NCBI RefSeq assembly: GCF_900115095.1
Contig: NZ_FOVH01000029.1
Coordinates: 20,980 to 84,979 of the forward strand
Source: Actinomadura madurae
Lineage (GTDB): Bacteria > Actinomycetota > Actinomycetes > Streptosporangiales > Streptosporangiaceae
Length of the DNA: 64,000 nt
Direction of reading: 5' to 3'
Within the stretch, counting starts at the first letter, position 1, and the number at the start of each line of letters is the position of its first letter. The notes under the pieces are model-generated. The model ran no database searches, was not told the origin of the DNA, and was given only the letters and a program-made list of their open reading frames with translations. The position numbers and the translations under genes are program-made. Positions 17,246 to 25,556 of this stretch are shown piece after piece.

Positions 17246-19971
17246 CGACCCCGACCTCCGCCAAGCGCGCGGCGAAGACGACCGGGGGCGGCAAGCGCGC
17301 CAAGCCCGCCGCGGGCGACCAGATCGTCGTCCTCGGCGCGGGCGACGTCCCCGACCCCGCGCTGCTCGGCGGCAAGGCGGCCCGGCTGGACGGGATGCTC
17401 CGCGCGGGCCTGCCCGTGCCGCCCGCGTTCTGCCTGACGACCGCGCTGTTCGACCGGTTCGTCCGGGAGACGGGCCTGGACGCCGACATCGCCGGCACCG
17501 AGCCCGCCAAGCTCCGGGAACGGGTCCTCGCGGCGGACGTCCCCGACGACATCGCGGCGGCCGTCCTGGAGGCGTACGGGGAGCTCGGCAGGCCGCGCGT
17601 CGCGGTCCGCTCGTCGGCGTCCGCCGAGGACTCCGCGTCCCACTCCTTCGCGGGCCAGCACGACACCGTGCTCGACACCGCCGGGGACAGCGCGCTCCTC
17701 GACGCCGTCAAGGTGTGCTGGGCGTCGCTGTGGACCGACCGCGCCGCCGCCTACCGGGACGCGTCCGAGGCCGGGTCGATCGCCGTGGTCGTCCAGCAGA
17801 TGGTGCACGCCGACACCGGCGGCGTCCTGTTCACCCGCGACCCCGTCAGCGGGCGCACCGACCGGTTCGTCGTCGAGGCCTGCTGGGGCCTCGGCGAGGG
17901 GCTCGTCGCAGGCAAGGTCACCTCGGACTTCTTCCTCGTCGACCCGGCCGGCCCGGAGGTCGTCGACCGGAAGATCCGCTACAAGGTCACCAAGTGCGCG
18001 CCCGTCGAGCCCGGCACGGTCGGGCTCGTCAAGGTGGACGCCGCCGCGCGCAACACGCCCTGCCTGGAGCCCGGCGAGCTGGCCGAGCTGGCGGGGCTGG
18101 CGGTCCGCGTCCGCGACCACTACGGCGCCGAGCAGGACATCGAGTGGGCCGTGCGGGACGGGGTGCCGTACCTGCTCCAGACCCGCCCGATCACGACGAC
18201 GCCCGTCCGCGACCGGCGGACGAGCCCGTACGTGCACCCGCAGCCCGAGGCCGTCCAGAAGGGGACGCTCTGGTCGCGCATGGACATCGGCGAGATCTTC
18301 ACCGGCATCATGTCGCCGCTCGGCCGGTCGTTCGCGCAGTACTACCAGCACAACGTGCACCGCGGCTGCGCCGTGTCGACCGGTGTCCGCGACCCCGGCG
18401 ACATGTCCCTGCACATGGGCTACCTGCAAGGACACGTCTACCTCAACATCTCGTACACGGCCTACTTGCTGGGCCAGTGCCTCCCCACCCGGGACCAGAG
18501 CCGTTTCACGAACCGGTTCGTCAGCGAGGAGGTGGACCTCGACACCTACTCCAACCCGTTCGGCACCTGGCCGGACGGCATCGAGGAGCTGCTCTCCGCC
18601 GGGTTCTGGCTGAAGAGCTCCGTCTCCGAGCTACGGAACATGAAGAAGCGCGCCCGGCGGATGGTCCGGTCGCGGTTCTACGAGTTCGACCGTGCCCAGG
18701 GCATCGACCTGACCAGGCTCGACCGTCCCGAGCTGAACGCCGAGATGAAGCGGCGGCTGGCCTACTTCCACGACATGCACGTCGGCTACATGCCGTACTA
18801 CATGAACGCGTTCGGCTTCTACGGCGTGCTCGAAGCGCTCTGCGGCGCGTGGCTCGGCCAGGCCGGCGCCGGCCTGCGCAACCGCGTCAAGAGCGACATG
18901 TCGAGCCTGCGGACGGTCGAGTCGGCGCGCGAGATCTGGGCGCTGGCCCAGGTCGCCCGGCGCGATCCCCGCGTCATGGAGATCATCCGCGCCGGGGCCG
19001 CGGCCGACGTGCCCGCCCTGCTCCGCGCGGACGAGGCGGGCCGTGCCTTCTGGGACCGCCACATGATCCCGTTCCTGCGCGAGAACGGCACCCGCGGCCG
19101 GCAGGAGATGGAGCTGACGCACCCGCGCTGGATCGACGACCCGTCCTACATCTTCCAGATGATCCGGCGGTACGCCGACGAGGGCTTCTCCATCGACGGC
19201 GTCCTCGACCGGGCCCCCGACCCCGAGGAGGACGCGGCGGCGGACGCGCTCGCCCGGCTGCCGCTGCCGAAGCGGCGCGCGATCGAGAAGGTCACCGAGC
19301 TGTACGAGACGTGCAGCCGGCTCCGCGAGACCACCCGGATGTCGATGATCACCTCGATCTGGCTGGTGCGGTGCGTCGTCCACGAGGTCGGCCGCCGGCT
19401 CGTCGCCGCGGGGGTCCTGCGGTCGCTGGACGAGGTCGCCGACCTGGACTTCGCCGACGTCCAGGAGTATCTGGCCGGCGGCGGGGACGCCCGGGAGGTG
19501 TTCTCCCGCGCGAAGCTGGAGGAGGCCCGGCGCACGTTCCAGGCGTACGCCCGGCTGCCCGAGCCGCCGCTCAGCTTCGTCGGCGAGTGGGACGTCACGC
19601 AGGCGGTCCGGCCCGCGCCGGACGGGGTCCGGCTGGAGGGCCTCGGCGCGAGCCCCGGCCGCGTCGTCGGACGGGCCCGCATCATCGAGGACCTGGTCTG
19701 GCAGGCCGACGAGTTCCAGGTCGGCGAGGTCCTGGTGACCCGGTTCACCGACGCCTCCTGGACACCGCTGTTCGCCATCGCGGGCGCGGTCGTCACCGAC
19801 ATCGGGTCGATGCTCTCGCACAGCTCGATCGTGTCCCGCGAGTTCCGCGTCCCGTCGGTCGTCAACACCAAGCACGCCACCCAGACGATCACGACGGGCG
19901 ACCTGGTCACGGTGGACGGCGACCGGGGCGTGGTCGAGGTCGTCGAGACCGACGAAAGGACGAACGGATGA
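17242..19971 (+). CDS. redH: RedH: PEP-synthase-like ligase joining the two halves of the prodiginine
   Basis: A 909-residue protein with an N-terminal ATP-grasp domain of the PEP synthase/PPDK type (LLGGKAARLDGMLRAGLPVP near 35-55, VRSSASAEDS, GVLFTRDPVSG), a long middle part, and a C-terminal swivelling phosphohistidine domain (SMLSHSSIVSREF, His860). RedH/PigC uses ATP to condense MBC with the monopyrrole, giving the red tripyrrole. A basic Lys/Ala-rich stretch (residues 5-28) precedes the ATP-grasp domain. Start ATG at 17242 in an ATGA overlap with redI. Confidence 0.92.
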   Translation: MTTPTSAKRAAKTTGGGKRAKPAAGDQIVVLGAGDVPDPALLGGKAARLDGMLRAGLPVPPAFCLTTALFDRFVRETGLDADIAGTEPAKLRERVLAADVPDDIAAAVLEAYGELGRPRVAVRSSASAEDSASHSFAGQHDTVLDTAGDSALLDAVKVCWASLWTDRAAAYRDASEAGSIAVVVQQMVHADTGGVLFTRDPVSGRTDRFVVEACWGLGEGLVAGKVTSDFFLVDPAGPEVVDRKIRYKVTKCAPVEPGTVGLVKVDAAARNTPCLEPGELAELAGLAVRVRDHYGAEQDIEWAVRDGVPYLLQTRPITTTPVRDRRTSPYVHPQPEAVQKGTLWSRMDIGEIFTGIMSPLGRSFAQYYQHNVHRGCAVSTGVRDPGDMSLHMGYLQGHVYLNISYTAYLLGQCLPTRDQSRFTNRFVSEEVDLDTYSNPFGTWPDGIEELLSAGFWLKSSVSELRNMKKRARRMVRSRFYEFDRAQGIDLTRLDRPELNAEMKRRLAYFHDMHVGYMPYYMNAFGFYGVLEALCGAWLGQAGAGLRNRVKSDMSSLRTVESAREIWALAQVARRDPRVMEIIRAGAAADVPALLRADEAGRAFWDRHMIPFLRENGTRGRQEMELTHPRWIDDPSYIFQMIRRYADEGFSIDGVLDRAPDPEEDAAADALARLPLPKRRAIEKVTELYETCSRLRETTRMSMITSIWLVRCVVHEVGRRLVAAGVLRSLDEVADLDFADVQEYLAGGGDAREVFSRAKLEEARRTFQAYARLPEPPLSFVGEWDVTQAVRPAPDGVRLEGLGASPGRVVGRARIIEDLVWQADEFQVGEVLVTRFTDASWTPLFAIAGAVVTDIGSMLSHSSIVSREFRVPSVVNTKHATQTITTGDLVTVDGDRGVVEVVETDERTNG

Positions 19972-20048
19972 TCCCCGGCCGGCAAGAGGCGGACCCCGGA
20001 CCGGCCGCGCTCGACAGGGCGTCCGTGGAGGACGCCGCTCGGGTGTGA
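19968..20048 (+). CDS. Possible 26-residue coupling ORF between redH and redX
   Basis: ATG at 19968 overlaps the redH stop (ATGA) and its own stop TGA overlaps the GTG start region of redX by four bases. It reads 26 residues (MIPGRQEADPGPAALDRASV and a short acidic end) without recognisable family. It could carry ribosomes from redH to redX across an otherwise untranslated 70-base gap; chance is also possible. No dedicated RBS beyond GAAAGGACGAACGG. Confidence 0.35.
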   Translation: MIPGRQEADPGPAALDRASVEDAARV

Positions 20049-22771
20049 CGGCCGCCGTGCGCGAACCCATCGCGATCATCGGCATCGCGTGCCTCTACCC
20101 GGAGGCGCGCGGTGCCGGTGACTTCTGGCGGCGGCTGTGCGAGGACCCGGCCGGCCCGCCGCCCTCCACGGCGAGCCTCGACGACGTGGACGTCGACGTG
20201 GCGCGCTTCGGCATCCCGCCGGTGCAGCGCACGTCGATGACCCGCATGCAGGTCCTCATGCTGGAGGCGGCCCGGCAGTGCCTCACCGACGCCGGGTACA
20301 CCGGGCGCCCGCTCGGCACGGACCGGACGGACGTCATCGCCGGCACCTGCCTCGGCCTCGACCGCCAGTACGCCAACGCCCTGCGGATCGAGGCCGCGCG
20401 GTACGCCCGCGACCTCGAACGCGAGGTGCCGGCCCTGTTCGGCGGGCACGCCCGCCCGGCCGCGGCGCGGGCGGCCCGGGAGCTGCGGGCGCGGGTGACC
20501 GAGCGGCTCGGGGCGTCCCCGCACGACCGGGTGGGGGAGATGGCGAGCACGATCCCCGCCCGGATCGCGGGCGCGTTCCGGCTGCGGGGCCGCACGCTCG
20601 CCGTGGAGTCGGCGGACGCGACCTCGTTCGCCGCGCTCGCGCACGCGGTCAACGGGCTGCGCGGCGACCTGTGCGACGCGGTGCTCGTCCTCACCGGCCA
20701 GCGGCGGGAGAGCCCGCTCGCCGCCGAGCTGCTCGCCGCCAAGGGGCTGCCCGCCACGCTCGGCGAGGGGGTCGGGGCGCTGCTGCTCAAGCGGCGGTCC
20801 TCGGCCGTCCGCGACGGGGACCGGATCTACGCCTCGATCCTCGAATGCGCGATGGAGCACGACGCCCGGCCCGGGGTGCTGCGCTATTCGGCGTCCGCCG
20901 AGCGCCGGTACCGCGTCGCCCGCGCCTGCCATGACGCGGCCGACGTGCCGCCCCGATCCGTCCGGTACGTCGAGCGGGCGGGCGGGGGCCCGCCCGTCGC
21001 GGCGCAGGCCTGCCTCGATGCGCTCGGCCGCCTGTTCGGGGAGGCTCCGCCCGGGGCGGTGACCCTCGGCGGCCCGGGGGAGCGGCTGGGCGACACGTTC
21101 GCCAACGCCGGGCTCGCGGCGGTGGCCAAGGCCGCGCTCGCCCTCTACCACCGCAGGCTGCCCGCACCCGGTCCGGCGTCCGGCGCGCCCTTCCGGTCCG
21201 CGCGCACGGCCGAGAGCTGGCCGGACGAGCCGGGCCCGGAACCCCGCCGCGCGGCCGTCTGCGGGGCCTCGCTGACGGGCACGCTCTCCCATCTCCTCCT
21301 GGAGGAGGACGACTCGCGCAGGCCGGAGGCCCGGACGGCGCCGCGGGCGGGCGGGGCCGTCGTCACGAGCCGGCCCGAGCCGATCGCCGTCGTCGGGTTC
21401 GGCGGACGCTTCGCCGGCGCCCCCGACGCCACCGCGTTCTGGGACGCCGTCCACTCGGGCGAGGACCGCATCGGGCCGCTCCCGGACGACGTCCTCGACC
21501 GGGAGCTGTACTTCCAGGAGGAGGGCGTCAGCCTCACCCACAGCTACACCGAACTGGGCGCCCCGGTCCCGGTCCCGGACGCGCCGCCGGACGGGCTGCC
21601 CATCACGCCGCACCGGTGGGAGGCGATGGACGCCGTCCAGCGCGTCGCGCTCGCGGTCGCGCACGAGACCCTCACCGGCTACGGGGGAGCCGGCACGCTC
21701 GCCGGGAGGCCCGGCATCGTCGCGATCGGCGGCAACCTCAGCCTCACCAGAGAACGGCGGCTGAACGCCGGCCGCGCCGTCGGGGAGCTGGAGGCGGCCG
21801 TCGCGGTGATCGAGGCGCTCGCCACGCTGCCCGACCGTGCCCGCCGCCTGCTGCTCGACCGCGTCCGGCGCCGCCACGGGGCGCCCGGCGGGCCGCCGTC
21901 GGACGTGGACCTGGACGGCTGCCTCGCGAGCGGCGTCGCCGCGCTCATCGCGGCCGAGCACCGGTTGCCGGCCGTGCCGGTCGCGGTCGAGGCGGCCTGC
22001 GCGTCGTCGCTCGCCGCGCTGGACATCGCGCTCGGCGCGCTGCGGTCCGGGCAGGCCGACTACGCGCTGGCGGGCGGGGCCGAGCTGGCGTGCAACCCGC
22101 GCGACCTCGTGCTCTGCTCGGCCCTCGGGCTGCTGTCGCACACCCGGATCACCCCGTTCGACGCCGCCGCCGACGGGTTCAGCCCCGGCGACGGGTGCGC
22201 GCTGTTCCTGCTGAAGCGGCTGCCGGACGCCGTCCGCGACGGGGACCGCGTCCACGGGCTGCTGCGCGGCGTGGGCGGCTCGAACGACGCCCGGTCGCTG
22301 ATCGCGCCGGACGCCGACGGGCAGGTCCGCGCGATGCGGCAGGCGTTCGACCAGGTCGAGTTCGACCCGGCCGCGGTCGACTACCTGGAGGCGCACGGGA
22401 CGGGCACCCGGGTCGGCGACCGGGTGGAGATCTCCGCCACGGCCGAGGTGTACGCCAAGCCCGGCCGCCCGAACCCGCTGGTGATCGGGTCGGCGAAGTC
22501 GTTCTTCGGGCACACGTTCGCGGCGGCCGGCGCGGCCGGCCTGCTGAAGGCGCTGCTGAGCATCCGCGCCCGCACCTTCCCGCCGAACGCCGGCCTGCGG
22601 ACGCCCGCCCCGGGGCTTCCGCTCGGCGACGTCCCGGCCCGGCTGCCCGTGGCGCCCGAGCCGTGGCCCGCCGGGCCGGGACGGCCGCGCCGCGCGGGCG
22701 TCAGCTCGTTCGGCACCGGCGGGATCAACTACCACCTGCTCATCGAGGAGTACCAGGACGGAGCCGGATGA
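20045..22771 (+). CDS. redX: RedX/PigJ-like double ketosynthase
   Basis: A 908-residue protein of two KS-like domains. The C-terminal one (about 445-905) is complete: Cys652 in EAACASSLAAL, EAHGTGTRVGD and KSFFGHTFAAAG supply the Cys-His-His triad. The N-terminal one (about 5-430) keeps the fold (PIAIIGIACLYPEA) but has Asp191 at the Cys position (VESADATSFAA) and lacks both His motifs, so it is a KS0/chain-length-factor-like domain. RedX takes pyrrolyl-2-carboxyl from RedO and condenses it with malonyl on RedN. GTG start; ATGA overlap with redW. Confidence 0.9.
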   Translation: MTAAVREPIAIIGIACLYPEARGAGDFWRRLCEDPAGPPPSTASLDDVDVDVARFGIPPVQRTSMTRMQVLMLEAARQCLTDAGYTGRPLGTDRTDVIAGTCLGLDRQYANALRIEAARYARDLEREVPALFGGHARPAAARAARELRARVTERLGASPHDRVGEMASTIPARIAGAFRLRGRTLAVESADATSFAALAHAVNGLRGDLCDAVLVLTGQRRESPLAAELLAAKGLPATLGEGVGALLLKRRSSAVRDGDRIYASILECAMEHDARPGVLRYSASAERRYRVARACHDAADVPPRSVRYVERAGGGPPVAAQACLDALGRLFGEAPPGAVTLGGPGERLGDTFANAGLAAVAKAALALYHRRLPAPGPASGAPFRSARTAESWPDEPGPEPRRAAVCGASLTGTLSHLLLEEDDSRRPEARTAPRAGGAVVTSRPEPIAVVGFGGRFAGAPDATAFWDAVHSGEDRIGPLPDDVLDRELYFQEEGVSLTHSYTELGAPVPVPDAPPDGLPITPHRWEAMDAVQRVALAVAHETLTGYGGAGTLAGRPGIVAIGGNLSLTRERRLNAGRAVGELEAAVAVIEALATLPDRARRLLLDRVRRRHGAPGGPPSDVDLDGCLASGVAALIAAEHRLPAVPVAVEAACASSLAALDIALGALRSGQADYALAGGAELACNPRDLVLCSALGLLSHTRITPFDAAADGFSPGDGCALFLLKRLPDAVRDGDRVHGLLRGVGGSNDARSLIAPDADGQVRAMRQAFDQVEFDPAAVDYLEAHGTGTRVGDRVEISATAEVYAKPGRPNPLVIGSAKSFFGHTFAAAGAAGLLKALLSIRARTFPPNAGLRTPAPGLPLGDVPARLPVAPEPWPAGPGRPRRAGVSSFGTGGINYHLLIEEYQDGAG

Positions 22772-23934
22772 ACCCTCGACTGACCCCGGAGACCGCGGCG
22801 ATGCGCGAGATGGTGCTCGCCTTCGCCGGCCGCGACCTGCCGCCCGCCGGGAACGGCCCGTTCGACGCCGGGGAGTTCCGGCGGCGCTGGGGCCTCGCCG
22901 GGAAGCAGGGCCTGACCGGCGCCACCGTGCCGGCCGAGTACGGCGGGAGCGGGCTGGACGCCGAGTCCGCCGCCGTCCTGATGGAGGCTCTCGGCGAGGG
23001 CTGCGCCGACACCGGCTTCGCGTTCTCGGTGGCCGCGCACCTGTTCGCCTGCCTGATGCCGATCGTCGAGTTCGGGACGGAGGAGCAGAAGCGGCACTGG
23101 CTGCCCGCCCTGTGCTCCGGCGAGCGGATCGCCGCGCACGGCATCACCGAGCCCGGAGCCGGGTCGGACACGCTCAACCTGCGGACCCGCGCCGAGCGCG
23201 ACGGCGACCGCTACGTCCTCAACGGGAGCAAGTGCTTCACCACGAACTCGCCCGCCGCCGACGTCTTCGTCGTCCAGGCGGCCACCCGGCCCGGCGGCGG
23301 CTTCTTCGGCCTGACCGCGTTCGTCGTCGAGGCCGGGACGCCCGGACTGCGCGTCGGCCGCCCCTACGACAAGACCGGGCTGCGCGGGTCGCCGACCGCC
23401 GACGTGTACTTCGAGGACTGCGCGGTCCCGGCCGCCAACGTCCTCGGCGCGGAGGGCACCGGGGCCGCCGTGTTCACCGGATCCATGACATGGGAGCGCA
23501 CCTGCCTGTTCGCGGTCTACCTGGGCGCGATGCGGCGCGTCCTGGACGACACGATCGCGTTCGCCGCCGAGCGCGAGCAGTTCGGCGCGCCCATCGGCGA
23601 GTTCCAGGCGGTGAGCCACCGCATCGTGGACATGGTGCTCGGCCTGGAGTCGGCCCGGCTGCTGCTCTTCGACGCCGCGCGCCGGCTGTCGGCCGGGGAG
23701 GACTGCGACGTCGCCTCCGGGCTGGCCAAGCTCGCGGTGAGCGAGGCGGCGGTCAGGCTCGGCCTGGACGCCGTCCAGCTGCGGGGCGCCGCCGGCGTGC
23801 TCGACGGCGGGCCCGGGGCCCTGCTCCGCGACGCGCTGCCGGCGCGCGTCTTCTCCGGCACCAACGAGATCCAGAAGAACAACATCGCCCGCGCCCTCGG
23901 CATCGGCCGCCGCCGGCCCGCCCCCCGGCGCTGA
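22768..23934 (+). CDS. redW: RedW/PigA-like prolyl-S-PCP dehydrogenase (acyl-CoA dehydrogenase family)
   Basis: A 388-residue flavoprotein of the acyl-CoA dehydrogenase fold: EPGAGSDTLNLRT (FAD/substrate loop), VYFEDCAVPAANVLG and a C-terminal SGTNEIQKNN. It oxidises L-prolyl-RedO in two FAD-dependent steps to pyrrolyl-2-carboxyl-RedO. The usual catalytic Glu of medium-chain enzymes (YEGT) is Ser here (FSGT); instead Glu243 in TWERTCLFA sits where isovaleryl-CoA dehydrogenase and pyrrole-forming enzymes have their base, which supports the RedW role over fatty acid oxidation. ATGA overlap with redX. Confidence 0.9.
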   Translation: MNPRLTPETAAMREMVLAFAGRDLPPAGNGPFDAGEFRRRWGLAGKQGLTGATVPAEYGGSGLDAESAAVLMEALGEGCADTGFAFSVAAHLFACLMPIVEFGTEEQKRHWLPALCSGERIAAHGITEPGAGSDTLNLRTRAERDGDRYVLNGSKCFTTNSPAADVFVVQAATRPGGGFFGLTAFVVEAGTPGLRVGRPYDKTGLRGSPTADVYFEDCAVPAANVLGAEGTGAAVFTGSMTWERTCLFAVYLGAMRRVLDDTIAFAAEREQFGAPIGEFQAVSHRIVDMVLGLESARLLLFDAARRLSAGEDCDVASGLAKLAVSEAAVRLGLDAVQLRGAAGVLDGGPGALLRDALPARVFSGTNEIQKNNIARALGIGRRRPAPRR

Positions 23935-23946
23935 GAGGACCGCACC

Positions 23947-24270
23947 ATGGAGATCATCGTGCACACCATCGCGCTGCACCCGGGCGCCGATCCCGCGGAG
24001 TTCGAGGCGTGGGTGCGGGACGTCGACTACGCGACCTGCCCCGAACTGCCGAGCGTGCAGGCCTTCGACGTCGTCCGCGTGCCCGGCGAGCGGGCCGGAC
24101 GCTACGTCGAGATCATCCGGGTCAGCAGCGCCGCCGAGTTCGAGAAGGACATGCGGACGCCCGCCTTCCAGCGGCTCGAAACCGCGTTCTCGACGATGGC
24201 CGCCGTGACGGAGGAGACGTCCGGGACGCGGCTGGACCCCGGTTACGTCAGCGGCCGATCCGGGCGTTGA
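23947..24270 (+). CDS. redY: RedY/PigK-like small protein
   Basis: A 107-residue protein, start ATG with GAGAGGA upstream, 12 bases after redW. It reads as a small dimeric alpha/beta-barrel-type protein (EIIVHTIALHPGADPAEFEA, a ferredoxin-like beta-alpha-beta start) as found in the PigK/HapK/RedY group of prodiginine clusters, whose exact role in MBC formation is not settled. It is the last gene of the first red operon. Confidence 0.8.
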   Translation: MEIIVHTIALHPGADPAEFEAWVRDVDYATCPELPSVQAFDVVRVPGERAGRYVEIIRVSSAAEFEKDMRTPAFQRLETAFSTMAAVTEETSGTRLDPGYVSGRSGR

Positions 24271-24392
24271 GAGGCGTCCCGCCAAACTCAACGAAAGGAT
24301 GATTTCTGCCTGGTCTTCCGTGCGCATGTTGAGAAGAGAATGGCCACCGGATGGATGGCGGGAGCGGCGCCCGGTCTGTAAGACTTGCCGCT

Positions 24393-24404
24393 GAACAGTT
24401 GTTC
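24393..24404. promoter_or_regulatory. Inverted repeat upstream of redD
   Basis: GAACA-GT-TGTTC, a perfect 5-2-5 inverted repeat about 110 bases before the redD start, within the redY-redD gap. A binding site for RedZ or another regulator of redD is one possibility; there is no second copy elsewhere that I noticed. Confidence 0.35.
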
Positions 24405-24514
24405 GGCCTTTGTACGGGGGAGATTCGTCTCGATGACGCACGGATGAACACCCCTGAACACCCCGCGGGGCCGTCATGCCAAAGAACGTTCTCCGCTCAA
24501 TGTCAAGGGTGATG

Positions 24515-25384
24515 ATGACTGTTGACACTCTGGGGCAGCGCGCCGGCCGACCGGCCGGCGCCGCCCACGGGGACGGTGTGGGCATCGACCTGCTGGGCAC
24601 CGTCTCCATCGTCGTCCAGCGATCCCGTACCGAACTGCGGGCCGGCAAGGTACGCGCCATGGTCGCGACGCTCGCGCTGGAGGCCGGCCGGACGGTCTCC
24701 CACGATGAACTGTCCGAAGAACTGTGGCCCGGAGAGGATCTTCGTAATCCGCGTAATGCGTTGCAGGCGCACGCCACCCGGATCAGGAGAATCCTGGACT
24801 GCTGCGCGGAACGCGCCCGCACCGAGCTTCCGCTGCGCGCCGTCTGCAACGGTTACGTTCTCGATATTCCCCGCGAATTCGTAGACGGAAACCGCTTCCT
24901 CGACCGTACTGCACGGGCGGTGGCGCTGCTCACCGACGATCCCTCCCGCGCCCGCGACCTGCTGCAGGCCGGGCTCGCCCTCTGGACCGGTCCGGCCCTG
25001 CTGCACACCCGGACCGGACGCCGCTGCCAGGGCGCCGCGGCGCTGCTGGAGGAGCGGCGGCTCGGGGCCTGGGAGGACCTCGTCAGCGCGCGGCTGCTCC
25101 TCGGCGAGGAGCGGCAGGCCATCGCGGAGCTGCAGCGCCTCGTCGCCTCCCACCCCACCAGGGAGCGGCTCTGCGAGCTGCTGATGCTCGCCCTCTACCG
25201 GTCGGGACGGCAGTCCGAGGCGCTGCACCTGTTCCACCGGACGCGGGCGCGGCTCGACGAGGAACTGGGCGTCCAGCCCGGCCGGTCCCTCCAGCGGCTG
25301 TACGGGCACATCCTCGGCCAGCACGCGATCCTGGAGTCGCCGGACGCGGTGCTGCGGGTCCGCCGCGCGTCGGCGGCGGGCTGA
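24515..25384 (+). CDS. redD: SARP-family pathway activator, RedD
   Basis: A 289-residue Streptomyces antibiotic regulatory protein: an OmpR-type winged helix (about 10-100, IDLLGTVSIVVQRSRTELRA, then RTVSHDELSEELWPGE) and a bacterial transcriptional activation domain (about 105-260, ending SEALHLFHRTRARLDEELGV). It should bind the heptamer repeats before redQ and redP and recruit RNA polymerase. Starts at 24512 or 24515 are preferred because AAGGG lies just before them; the longer frame from 24476 has no RBS. It is itself a likely RedZ target by analogy with S. coelicolor. Confidence 0.87.
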   Translation: MTVDTLGQRAGRPAGAAHGDGVGIDLLGTVSIVVQRSRTELRAGKVRAMVATLALEAGRTVSHDELSEELWPGEDLRNPRNALQAHATRIRRILDCCAERARTELPLRAVCNGYVLDIPREFVDGNRFLDRTARAVALLTDDPSRARDLLQAGLALWTGPALLHTRTGRRCQGAAALLEERRLGAWEDLVSARLLLGEERQAIAELQRLVASHPTRERLCELLMLALYRSGRQSEALHLFHRTRARLDEELGVQPGRSLQRLYGHILGQHAILESPDAVLRVRRASAAG

Positions 25385-25393
25385 GAGGGCACG

Positions 25394-25432
25394 GGGCCCG
25401 GCCCCCGGACGCTCGTCCGGGCGGCCGGGCCC
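25394..25432. terminator. Strong hairpin after redD
   Basis: Stem 25394-25403 with 25423-25432 (GGGCCCGGCC / GGCCGGGCCC) plus an inner stem 25405-25410 / 25415-25420 and loop GCTC. It separates redD from the redP promoter. No U-run. Confidence 0.8.
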
Positions 25433-25468
25433 TCGCCTGTCATGGGGCGGCCGCCGGCGGGGCGGCTC

Positions 25469-25512
25469 GTCAGCGGCTCGTCAGCGGCACGGTCAGCGTC
25501 CGGCTGCAAGGT
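25469..25512 (+). promoter_or_regulatory. SARP box and promoter of the redP operon
   Basis: GTCAGCG occurs three times at 25469, 25480 and 25492 (spacings 11 and 12), followed after exactly 8 bases by CAAGGT (25507-25512), a plausible -10 of the xAxxxT type. This repeats the layout at 3579-3622 base for base in spacing. The redP start is 44 bases further on. Confidence 0.78.
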
Positions 25513-25556
25513 GGACACCGTCCAGGTGACCCGGCGATCCGGCAGGAGGTGCCCCC

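Noticed and set aside
22768..23934. Fatty acid beta-oxidation dehydrogenase
   Set aside because: Operon context and Glu243 position match prolyl-PCP oxidases instead.
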